Shown here piece after piece: positions 7,025 to 13,296 of a DNA stretch of 14,823 bases (position 1 is its first letter; each line of letters starts with the position of its first letter). A program made the position numbers and the translations under genes. The stretch is from an uncultured Haloferula sp. (GTDB lineage: Bacteria > Verrucomicrobiota > Verrucomicrobiae > Verrucomicrobiales > Akkermansiaceae): assembly GCA_946885645.1 (NCBI GenBank), contig CAMPGU010000079.1, forward strand, positions 1 to 14,823, written 5' to 3'. The notes beneath the pieces are model-generated. The model worked only from the letters and a program-made list of their open reading frames with translations, was not told the origin of the DNA and searched no databases.

Positions 7025-7450
7025 ATGGACGAGCCGGAACAGCAGCGATGCGAAGCCTGTGGCGAGAGCCGGGCGAGCCACTTCGTCTGCCGTACCGGGA
7101 TCGACAAGGGGCCTTCCCGGAAGCTATGCGCGAGCTGCTACGAGGCGTCGCTTTCCGGTCCTGAGAAGGCTTTCGTGGATGCGATGCGGAAAGGACGATG
7201 CCGATTTTGTGGCGGAAGGGCCATGGCGACCGATAGTATCTCGTCGGTTCTCGAGGGCGCCGGAGCCACGCCGCAGTTCCTCTGCGGATCCTGTTCCGCG
7301 GAATACAACCGTCAGATGCTCGCCGTTGTGGCGAAGGCGGGGAGCGATCTGGGAAACGCCTCCGATCGTGAGCAAACGCAGCAGCTCCGCCGCTTGAAGG
7401 TGGAGATCGACTCCGAAATGCAACGCTGGGTGCAGCAACGCGACAACTGA
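7025..7450 (+). CDS. Small protein with two four-cysteine zinc ribbons, unknown function
   Basis: I do not recognise this 141-residue protein as a named family. It shows two Cys4 knuckle pairs: Cys9/Cys12 with Cys35/Cys38, and Cys59/Cys62 with Cys87/Cys90. Each pair is spaced like a zinc ribbon or rubredoxin-like knuckle. The C-terminal 45 residues are predicted helical and charged (EQTQQLRRLKVEIDSEMQRW), possibly a short coiled coil. No signal peptide or membrane segment is visible, so it is probably cytoplasmic. The layout loosely recalls McsA-type double-zinc adaptor proteins, but no clear UVR motif is present. It lies 5 bases after the zinc dehydrogenase gene, and its TGA directly abuts the ATG of the SDR gene, so it is expressed with two oxidoreductases. 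A regulatory, adaptor or metal-handling role is possible. The start at 7025 is the first ATG and leaves the first CxxC intact. Confidence 0.8.
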   Translation: MDEPEQQRCEACGESRASHFVCRTGIDKGPSRKLCASCYEASLSGPEKAFVDAMRKGRCRFCGGRAMATDSISSVLEGAGATPQFLCGSCSAEYNRQMLAVVAKAGSDLGNASDREQTQQLRRLKVEIDSEMQRWVQQRDN

Positions 7451-8233
7451 ATGAATCTCTTTGATCTCACGGGAAAGACCGCCCTCGTCACCGGTGCCAG
7501 CCGCGGCTTGGGGAAAGGCTTTGCGCTGGCGCTTGCGAGGGCTGGCGCGGATGTCGTGGTGACCAGCCGCACCTTGTCGTCGCTCGATGCCACCGTGGCC
7601 GAAATCGAAGCGCTGGGGCGCGGGGCATGGCCCGTCGTCTTGGATGTGCGCGAGCTCTCGAGCATCGAGACCGCCGCGGAGGCCGCGTGGTCCGTGGCGG
7701 GGAAGCTCGATATTCTGGTGAACAACGCCGGCTGCAACGTGCGCAAGCCCGCGCTGGAAGTCACCTGGGAGGACTGGAACCTGATCCTCGATACCAATCT
7801 CCGCGGGGTCTTCTTCACGGCGCAAGCCGTCGCGCGCCGCATGGTAGCGCGCGGCTACGGCCGCATCATCAATATCGGCTCCGTCACCTGCGTGAATGGC
7901 TACGCGGGGCTGGCACCCTATGGCGCAAGCCGGGGAGGCGTGAAGCAACTCACCATGAGTCTCGCGGACGATTGGGGAAGACACGGCATCACCGTGAATT
8001 GCCTCGCCCCCGGTTGGTTCAAGACCTCGCAGAATGCGGTGATGTATGAGGACGAAGGATGGGTGGATTATCTTGCCGACCGGATCCCGCTGAAGCGCCC
8101 GGGTGCGCCGGGGGATCTCGATGGCACCTTGATTTTCCTCGCGTCGGATGCCAGCGCCTACATGACCGGCCAGACCCTCCTGGTGGACGGAGGGATCTCC
8201 GTCGGAGCCGTGCGTGCCGTGCCGAAGAAATAG
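7451..8233 (+). CDS. SDR-family oxidoreductase (gluconate 5-dehydrogenase-like) with Lys-to-Arg in the catalytic motif
   Basis: This 260-residue classical short-chain dehydrogenase/reductase shows the cofactor motif TGASRGLG (14-21), the NNAG motif (in LDILVNNAG), the catalytic Ser144 (NIGSVT), Tyr157, and the post-catalytic PGWFKT segment. It ends with the common TGQTLLVDGGIS motif. Its full-length similarity is to gluconate 5-dehydrogenase / 3-oxoacyl-ACP reductase-type SDRs; the exact substrate is unknown. Residue 161, the Lys of the usual Tyr-x-x-x-Lys motif, is Arg (YGASR, codon cgg at 7931-7933). The rest of the fold looks intact and coding is undisturbed, so this is not an obvious pseudogene. 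The ATG directly follows the TGA of the zinc-ribbon gene, suggesting translational coupling. It ends the operon and converges on the acetyltransferase gene with an 11-base gap and no visible terminator. Confidence 0.93.
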   Translation: MNLFDLTGKTALVTGASRGLGKGFALALARAGADVVVTSRTLSSLDATVAEIEALGRGAWPVVLDVRELSSIETAAEAAWSVAGKLDILVNNAGCNVRKPALEVTWEDWNLILDTNLRGVFFTAQAVARRMVARGYGRIINIGSVTCVNGYAGLAPYGASRGGVKQLTMSLADDWGRHGITVNCLAPGWFKTSQNAVMYEDEGWVDYLADRIPLKRPGAPGDLDGTLIFLASDASAYMTGQTLLVDGGISVGAVRAVPKK

Positions 8234-8244
8234 CCGAGGTACCC

Positions 8245-8694
8245 CTAGCGCAGGGAGCGGCTCCATCGCCAGACACGCCCGTCCTCCGGATGCTCGATCT
8301 CGCCGAGCAGCTCGAAGCCGTTCCGTTCGCAGATCTTGGCCGAGGCATTGTGCTCCGGCTCCGTGTGGGCGATCAATTGCACCACTTGATCGGGGTTTTC
8401 CGCGGCCACCCTCACCAGATGAGCGGCCATGCTTGTTCCGTAGCCGCGATTCTCGTAGGGAGGAAAAGTAAACCACGCCGGTTCCACGGCCCTCGCTTCA
8501 TCCGGCGTGCCTTTGAAGGCGCAGATGCCGACGGCCTCCTGATTTTCCGTCAAAGCGAGATAGCCACCCCAAGGTTCCGGGTGCCCCATGGCCAGCGTCG
8601 CTTCGAGTGCCTCCATCAGGACTCCGGAGACGGTGTCGTAGTTCGAGCAATCGAATTCCATGTCGGCACTTACGGGGAGGAAGAGGAGGCTCAT
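8245..8694 (-). CDS. GNAT-family N-acetyltransferase
   Basis: This 149-residue protein is a single GNAT domain that transfers an acetyl group from acetyl-CoA to an unknown amine. The acetyl-CoA pyrophosphate loop is NRGYGT (82-87), inside a segment matching the Q/R-x-x-G-x-G/A motif of conserved region A. Strand beta 5 and the following helix, with Asn116 and CERNGF (122-127), match GNAT motif B, which often also occurs in ribosomal-protein and antibiotic acetyltransferases. The frame is open far upstream but would then run antisense through the cytochrome gene. The start is therefore placed at 8694; 8730 (12 residues longer) or 8661 are alternatives, and none has a Shine-Dalgarno. It is divergent from the cytochrome gene, sharing its upstream region, and convergent with the SDR gene. 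Confidence 0.88.
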   Translation of the reverse strand: MSLLFLPVSADMEFDCSNYDTVSGVLMEALEATLAMGHPEPWGGYLALTENQEAVGICAFKGTPDEARAVEPAWFTFPPYENRGYGTSMAAHLVRVAAENPDQVVQLIAHTEPEHNASAKICERNGFELLGEIEHPEDGRVWRWSRSLR

Positions 8695-8884
8695 GGCAGT
8701 GGAGGGGAAGCTACGCCGGGATAGGGACATTCTGCAAAGATCGATTGCAGGTCGGTCGCATGCGACCGGAATTCCGGGAGCGGGTTTGCGCGCCATAACG
8801 GCCATTGGGCTAAACCCTTGCACCAGGATCGGCAGTGACAAACGATGTTGAAATATGAACCCAGGTTGGCCCGGTAGTTTCCCC
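8695..8884. promoter_or_regulatory. Divergent intergenic region with overlapping palindromes
   Basis: This 190-base stretch separates the divergent acetyltransferase and cytochrome genes and must hold both promoters. It contains a perfect 16-base palindrome, CGGTCGCATGCGACCG (8753-8768), overlapping a perfect 12-base palindrome, CCGGAATTCCGG (8766-8777). Such dyads suit a dimeric repressor or activator. A weak sigma-70-like match to the right is TTGCAC at 8818-8823, with AACGAT 17 bases later at 8841-8846. That would place transcription start near the upstream candidate ATG at 8855. The promoter call is weak; the palindromes are exact. Confidence 0.45.
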
Positions 8885-11803
8885 ATGAATTTTCCCGTAT
8901 TCGCCGGGTGCCTGCTGCTGGCCGGCATCGCTGCCGCGCAAGAGGACATGGTGAAAAGCGCACCTTTGGCCGAGGCCGCATCCCGGATGGAGGTCCCGGC
9001 CGGTTTTGCCGTGGATCTGGTGGCGGGCGAGCCGGAGGTGGTGCAGCCGATCGCGATGTGTTTCGACGCGCGCGGGAGAATCTGGGTGGCGGAAGGGATG
9101 ACGTATCCGCGCCGGGCCCCGGAAGGCCAGGGGAAGGATCGGATCGTCATTTTTGAAGATGCGGACGGAAACGGCAGCTTTGAAACGCGCAAAGTCTTCG
9201 CCGAAAATCTCAATCTCGTCAGCGGGATCGAGACCGGCTTCGGCGGGCTCTACGTCGGTGCCGCCCCGTACTTCATGTTTCTCGCCGACGCGGATGGGGA
9301 CGACCGGGCGGACGGCGTGCCGGAGATCCTGCTGGACGGCTGGGGGTACCAAGACACCCACGAGACGCTGAACTCTTTCATCTGGGGGCCGGACGGCTGG
9401 CTCTACGGCTGCCACGGGATCTTCACTCACTCGCGCGTGGGCAAGCCCGGCACGCCCGATGGCGACCGCATCCCGATCAACGCCGGGATCTGGCGCTTTC
9501 ACCCGCGCACGAAGGAATTCGAGGTTTTTGCCCATGGCACTTCGAATCCCTGGGGCCTCGACTTCAATGACCACGGCGAGGCTTTCTGCGAAGCCTGCGT
9601 GATCCCGCACCTGTGGCACATCATTCCCGGCGGCTACTACCAGCGCCAGGCGGGATCCCATTTCAATCCCCACATTTATGAGCCGCTGGAAACGATCGCC
9701 GACCACCGGCACTGGACCGGAAACATCGGCGACCACGCGCATTGGGGGCACGAGAATGGGATTTCAAAAGAGGTGTCCGACGCCGGTGGCGGTCACGCCC
9801 ACTGCGGCTTCGCGATCTGCCTGAGCGATTCCTTCCCGAAAGAATTCAGGGACAGCGCGATTTTCTTCAATATCCACGGGCATCGCTTGAATCGCGACAT
9901 CCTCGAACGGAAGGGCTCCGGCTGGGTCGGCAAGCACGCGCCGGATCTCATGCTCTCGAAGGACGAGTGGTTTCTCGGGGTGGCGATTGAGCCCGGGCCG
10001 GACGGGGCGCTGTATTTCACCGACTGGCATGATGAAACGAGCTGCCATCGGCCAGACCCCGAACGCTGGGACCGGGAAAACGGCAGGATTTTCCGCCTGA
10101 GGCACGGCGAGGCGAAGCCTTGGAAGGGCGACTTGGCGAAACTCGGGGATCTCGAACTCGCAAGACTTCAAGCGGGCCGCGATGAGTGGTCGCTGCGGAC
10201 CGCGCGCCGCCTCCTTCAGGAGCGCGTGTCGGCGGGCCGGCAACTTGATCCGGCCGCCCTCGCCTTCCTGGCCGGCACCCTGGCGGATCATGCGGACGAA
10301 ACCCGCCGCTTGAGCGCCCTCTGGTGTCTCGCCGCGTGCGGGGTGCCCGTGGATCCCCGGTTTTTCGCGGATGGCAGCGCGTCGATCCGCTCCTGGGCCG
10401 TGCGCCTCGCAGCCCAAGGCGGCATCCCGGCCGCTCCCCCGGCGTGGAAAGCTTTGGCGATAAAGGAGCACTCGCCCGTGGTGCTTCTCTCGCTCTGTTC
10501 AGCCATGCAGAAACTTCCACCGGATCTCGCGATGGAAATCGCCGCGAGCCTTTCGCCGAAGCTGGTGGCGGAGGATCCGAACCTGACCCGCATGTTCTGG
10601 TTCGGATTCGAGGCGCTGGTGCCCCGGGATGCGAAGCGCGCGGTGCAGATCGCCTTGGCTTCTCCCGACCCCCGGCTGGTGACATGGACGGCGCGGCGGC
10701 TCGACGAACCCTCTGCCTTGATCGAAGCCCTTGCCGCCGGGAAGGGGAAGGCAATCCCGATCCTCGATGCGCTGGCGGCACGGCTGGAGGCCATGCCGGA
10801 CGAGCGGCTCTCGGCGGAGCAGCAAGCTGTCTTGGAACCTTTGAAGACCGGCGACGACCCCGCGATCCGGGCAAAGGCGGAGTCCGTGCTGGCCCGATCG
10901 GGAGATCGCGGGGCGGTCCTCAAGCTGTGGTCCAAGATCGAAGACCGCGGCACTCCCGCCGCCGGGCGTCTGGAGGCGCTCAAGCTTCTCACGCCGACCT
11001 TGGAGAAGTCCGATGCCGACCGTCTCGCCGGACTCATCGGTGATCCTGCGCTGCGCTTGCCGGTTCTGCTGGCATATCCCGCACTGCTGGATAGCCCTGC
11101 CACGGATGACCGGGTGGCGGGCTTTGCTCCCGAGGAGAAACTGGCGGTGAGCCGTCTGGCCGCCCGGGAGGGCAAGGCCCGGCGTGTGATGGACTGGCTG
11201 GCAGCCAAGAAGCTCTACGTGAAGGACGTGCCCGCGGATGCCGTCGCGCGGCTCCGCGAGACGAGCGACGCGGCCCTGAAAAAAGAAGTCGTCAAGATCT
11301 GGGGGGAACAGACTGCCGATCAGGCGGCGCGCCGGAACCTTGTCGCGCAATGGAAGGCCAAGCTAGGCCCGGAGGCACTTGCGAAAGGGGAGCCCGCGAA
11401 GGGTCGCGCGATCTACGACCGCACCTGCGCGGCCTGTCACAAGCTCTTCGGCGAGGGTGCCGATATCGGTCCCGAGCTGACCGGCGGCGAGCGCGGCAGC
11501 GTGGACCACTGGCTGGACAACATCCTCGATCCGAACGCGCTCATCGGCCAAGGCTACGAGCTCCATCAGATCGAGAAGGCCGATGGTTCGGTGGTGACCG
11601 GGATGCTTGCCTCCGAGAACGACACCGAACTCGTCCTCCGCATGGTGGGAGTGGAGACGAAGGTCGCGAAAAAGGATGTGAAGGTGAACAAAGCCCTGGG
11701 CCTCTCCATGATGCCGGAGGGCCTGCTTTCGGGACTCTCCGAGGAAGAAGTGCAGGATCTCCTTTCCTATCTCATGTCCCCGGCGCAGGTGAAGAAGCCC
11801 TGA
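8885..11803 (+). CDS. Secreted PVC-type beta-propeller / HEAT / CxxCH cytochrome c fusion
   Basis: This protein of about 972 residues is a secreted multidomain cytochrome of the type abundant in Verrucomicrobia and Planctomycetes. A hydrophobic signal peptide (FPVFAGCLLLAGIAAAQ) opens the protein. About residues 30-410 form a PVC-type dehydrogenase-like beta-propeller (ending FTDWHDETSCHRPDPERWD) with Asp-rich repeats such as DADGNG and DADGDD that may bind Ca2+. The middle (about 420-815) is helical and HEAT-like. The C-terminus is a cytochrome c domain with CAACH (848-852) for covalent heme and SMMPEGLL near 941-948, whose Met is the likely second axial ligand. It presumably oxidises a periplasmic or extracellular substrate and passes electrons on; the substrate is unknown, and sugar roles are inferred from family context. 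ATG 8885 fits the signal peptide; 8855 would add ten residues. A GNAT gene is divergent upstream. No sulfatase or DUF1501/DUF1553 partner is seen here. Confidence 0.9.
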   Translation: MNFPVFAGCLLLAGIAAAQEDMVKSAPLAEAASRMEVPAGFAVDLVAGEPEVVQPIAMCFDARGRIWVAEGMTYPRRAPEGQGKDRIVIFEDADGNGSFETRKVFAENLNLVSGIETGFGGLYVGAAPYFMFLADADGDDRADGVPEILLDGWGYQDTHETLNSFIWGPDGWLYGCHGIFTHSRVGKPGTPDGDRIPINAGIWRFHPRTKEFEVFAHGTSNPWGLDFNDHGEAFCEACVIPHLWHIIPGGYYQRQAGSHFNPHIYEPLETIADHRHWTGNIGDHAHWGHENGISKEVSDAGGGHAHCGFAICLSDSFPKEFRDSAIFFNIHGHRLNRDILERKGSGWVGKHAPDLMLSKDEWFLGVAIEPGPDGALYFTDWHDETSCHRPDPERWDRENGRIFRLRHGEAKPWKGDLAKLGDLELARLQAGRDEWSLRTARRLLQERVSAGRQLDPAALAFLAGTLADHADETRRLSALWCLAACGVPVDPRFFADGSASIRSWAVRLAAQGGIPAAPPAWKALAIKEHSPVVLLSLCSAMQKLPPDLAMEIAASLSPKLVAEDPNLTRMFWFGFEALVPRDAKRAVQIALASPDPRLVTWTARRLDEPSALIEALAAGKGKAIPILDALAARLEAMPDERLSAEQQAVLEPLKTGDDPAIRAKAESVLARSGDRGAVLKLWSKIEDRGTPAAGRLEALKLLTPTLEKSDADRLAGLIGDPALRLPVLLAYPALLDSPATDDRVAGFAPEEKLAVSRLAAREGKARRVMDWLAAKKLYVKDVPADAVARLRETSDAALKKEVVKIWGEQTADQAARRNLVAQWKAKLGPEALAKGEPAKGRAIYDRTCAACHKLFGEGADIGPELTGGERGSVDHWLDNILDPNALIGQGYELHQIEKADGSVVTGMLASENDTELVLRMVGVETKVAKKDVKVNKALGLSMMPEGLLSGLSEEEVQDLLSYLMSPAQVKKP

Positions 11804-11846
11804 TGGCTGCTCCTGATCCGATCACTCGCCGGCAAAAGCGGGTTTT

Positions 11847-11886
11847 TCGCCCCCGTGCCTTCCTTCGGCGGAAGGCACGGGGGCGA
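11847..11886. terminator. 17-bp perfect hairpin between convergent genes
   Basis: Bases 11847-11863 pair perfectly with 11870-11886 around a 6-base loop (TTCGGC). The stem is very GC-rich (arm TCGCCCCCGTGCCTTCC). It starts 43 bases after the cytochrome stop and lies 14 bases beyond the stop of the minus-strand gene at 11901. It probably ends transcription from both sides, but neither strand has a T-run after the stem. On the plus strand TTTTT lies before it instead. A U-independent or Rho-assisted terminator, or an mRNA 3'-end protector, would fit. Confidence 0.6.
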
Positions 11887-11900
11887 CAGCCGGTGCAGGA

Positions 11901-12281
11901 TCAGATTCTGAACTGCCACATGGCTTCGGTCTCGCGGTCGCGCCATGCGGGGCGCCGGGAGATCGGGTCTTGCAGGGTGCGGACCACCTTGCGGCCACCG
12001 GCGAAGACGAAGCTTTCGCTTTCGATCTCCACCACCTCGAGACCCATGTAATAGGTGTCGTGGAGGGTGGCCACGGCCTCGGCCCCGAAGGCTTTGGCCA
12101 GGTGCTCGCGCAGCAGTGCGGCTTCTTTCCTGCCGAGGAAGAGGAAGGCCGGCGTCTCGCCGGACACGCACTTCGATCGGATCAGGTCGGATACGGCCTG
12201 GGTGTCCCAGGTGCCGTCGAGCTCCAGTTCGGCAGCGACGCTGACGCTGTCCGGGAGCGGGGTGTGTTGCTGTGTGTTCAT
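11901..12281 (-). CDS. Hypothetical protein, 126 aa
   Basis: I do not recognise this protein. The 126 residues have no signal peptide or membrane helix. A polar N-terminus (1-30) is followed by a mixed alpha/beta core: PAFLFLGRKEAALLREHLAK (44-63), then DTYYMGLEVVEIESESFVF (75-93). The C-terminus is rich in Arg and Trp (RTLQDPISRRPAWRDRETEA, 101-120, then MWQFRI). The strand-helix pattern looks like a real folded protein and the base composition matches its neighbours. The frame stays open further upstream, but that part would overlap the terminator at 12490-12522, so the ATG at 12281 is chosen. A candidate -35 TTGATA (minus strand, 12344-12349) is visible with a poor -10. It is transcribed alone, toward the hairpin at 11847-11886. 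Confidence 0.7.
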   Translation of the reverse strand: MNTQQHTPLPDSVSVAAELELDGTWDTQAVSDLIRSKCVSGETPAFLFLGRKEAALLREHLAKAFGAEAVATLHDTYYMGLEVVEIESESFVFAGGRKVVRTLQDPISRRPAWRDRETEAMWQFRI

Positions 12282-12489
12282 GTATCGGGTGGGAGTGGGA
12301 GCCCGGGTGGGGGCGAGCAAACTACGTGCCGGAGCCGTCCGTTTATCAAAACGCTCCTGCTGATCTTGCTGAAAGGATCGCAGGGAAGCACCGTATGCCC
12401 GCGCCGAAAAAGCGGTGATTCCTTGGCCGAAAAAAGATAGCTTTGGCCACGATCTCGACACCCGCGCTCCCGGATCGGTCACTCCATGC
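12282..12489 (-). promoter_or_regulatory. Upstream region of the 126-aa gene
   Basis: No gene is supported in these 208 bases. On the minus strand a -35-like TTGATA (12344-12349) matches the sigma-70 consensus at five of six positions, but only three-of-six -10 matches are found at acceptable spacing. It lies inside a small inverted repeat CGTTT/AAACG (12340-12344 with 12349-12353). The part next to the start is a G-rich stretch (C-rich on the sense strand) that resembles the pyrimidine leaders of other genes here. Confidence 0.3.
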
Positions 12490-12522
12490 AAAAAAACCGG
12501 CCACCTTTTACGGGTGACCGGT
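12490..12522 (-). terminator. Intrinsic terminator of the secreted-protein gene
   Basis: Read on the minus strand, ACCGGTCACC pairs with GGTGGCCGGT (12513-12522 with 12496-12505; one G-U pair) around a 7-base loop. It is followed directly by a run of T (12490-12496). It starts 27 bases after the stop of the 203-residue gene. This is the only textbook Rho-independent terminator in the window. Confidence 0.85.
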
Positions 12523-12549
12523 ATTTCGTTCGGGAGATGCACCCCGGTC

Positions 12550-13161
12550 TCAGGCCAAGCCGGAGTAGCCCTTGCTCGCCAGGTAGTTGATCACGTCCGT
12601 CAGCGCGTCTGAGATGCTGGTAGGCCCGTCGGCGTAGATGAGCTTCATCATCGCTTTATCGGCCTTCAGATTGGCCTTGTCGTGGGTGGCGAGGTAGAGG
12701 GTGCCAACGGCCGGAGCGAAAGAGTGGAATTCATAAGCAAGCGATGGAGTGTAGGAATCGATCGCCACCTCGGAGAAAGTGGCCGGCTTCACTTTTCCGA
12801 GCAGGGATCCCGTCCCCACGAATAGATCCCTCAGGTCGTTGCTCCGGATGTTGAACAGATCCTGGTTGTCATTTGCCAAGGTGAAGGCCGCGGCACCGGT
12901 GTGTTCGATGAAGAAGGTCTTGGCCTTGGGGTTCACCACCAGCAGCGCCTCGGCACCATCGATGCGGCTTTGGAGGTAATAGACGAAGGTGGAATAGCTG
13001 CCTTTCTCGTTCGTGTCGGCGTCCAGGCGCTGGTACTTCGTTTTGATCGTGCCTTTGAATACCTGCACGCTGGTATCGGCGAGTACGCCGGCAGACGCCG
13101 TCATGGCGGAGAAGCCGAGGACGGCAAGGGAGACGAGGAGGGCGGGAAATCGGGTCTTCAT
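12550..13161 (-). CDS. Secreted hypothetical protein, 203 aa
   Basis: This 203-residue protein has a clear Sec signal peptide: MKTR, then a hydrophobic core (ALLVSLAVLGFSAM), then TASA with likely cleavage after Ala24. It is thus exported to the periplasm or beyond. The mature part has no Cys, no membrane segment and no motif I can name. It alternates short strands and turns, suggesting a mostly beta protein, with a helical end (SDALTDVINYLASKGYSG). VFKGTIKTKYQR and GSYSTFVYYLQSR near the N-terminus might form a barrel or sandwich strand set. The gene has its own terminator (12490-12522) and a divergent upstream region shared with the HEAT-like gene, so it is probably monocistronic. The start at 13161 fits the signal peptide. 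Its leader (TCTCCTTCCTACC) is pyrimidine-rich and the opposite of a Shine-Dalgarno. Confidence 0.82.
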   Translation of the reverse strand: MKTRFPALLVSLAVLGFSAMTASAGVLADTSVQVFKGTIKTKYQRLDADTNEKGSYSTFVYYLQSRIDGAEALLVVNPKAKTFFIEHTGAAAFTLANDNQDLFNIRSNDLRDLFVGTGSLLGKVKPATFSEVAIDSYTPSLAYEFHSFAPAVGTLYLATHDKANLKADKAMMKLIYADGPTSISDALTDVINYLASKGYSGLA

Positions 13162-13296
13162 GGTAGGAAGGAGATATGGGTACTGGGATATTTAAACTTC
13201 AGGATGAGTAGAGCTGAAGAGTTCCTCCCGAGGCAAGGGGATTTGTATGGTGCGGCCGGGAAGGGAGTGGTTTGCTGCTTCCGGCGATCCGCAAAA
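13162..13296. promoter_or_regulatory. Divergent intergenic region
   Basis: These 135 bases carry the promoters of the secreted-protein gene (minus) and the HEAT-like gene (plus). On the minus strand TTGCCT followed after 18 bases by TCTACT gives four-of-six matches to each sigma-70 box, a possible promoter for the secreted-protein gene. An inverted repeat CTTCAG/CTGAAG (13197-13202 with 13214-13219, 11-base spacer) overlaps this promoter and could be an operator. An AT-rich patch (GATATTTAAACTT) lies next to it. No gene is supported here. Confidence 0.35.

Noticed and set aside
7124..8476. Minus-strand open frame of 450 codons opposite the zinc-ribbon and SDR genes
   Set aside because: Despite its length it is antisense to two well-supported genes, crosses the acetyltransferase gene in another frame, and shows no motif.
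8695..9213. N-terminal extension of the acetyltransferase frame
   Set aside because: It lies antisense to the cytochrome gene start and does not look like protein; the GNAT domain begins after 8694.
11350..12051. Plus-strand open frame of 233 codons overlapping the cytochrome 3' end
   Set aside because: A frame-shifted shadow of the cytochrome domain that also crosses the perfect hairpin; Arg/Gly-rich with no motif.
13165..13211. AAGGAG followed by a 12-codon mini-ORF (ATG at 13176) on the plus strand
   Set aside because: The purine run is simply the complement of the pyrimidine leader of the minus-strand gene, the spacing to ATG is only two bases, and other genes here do not use Shine-Dalgarno sites.
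12901..13296. N-terminal extension of the HEAT-like gene
   Set aside because: It runs antisense to the signal peptide region of the 203-residue secreted protein; the membrane helix starts just after ATG 13297.
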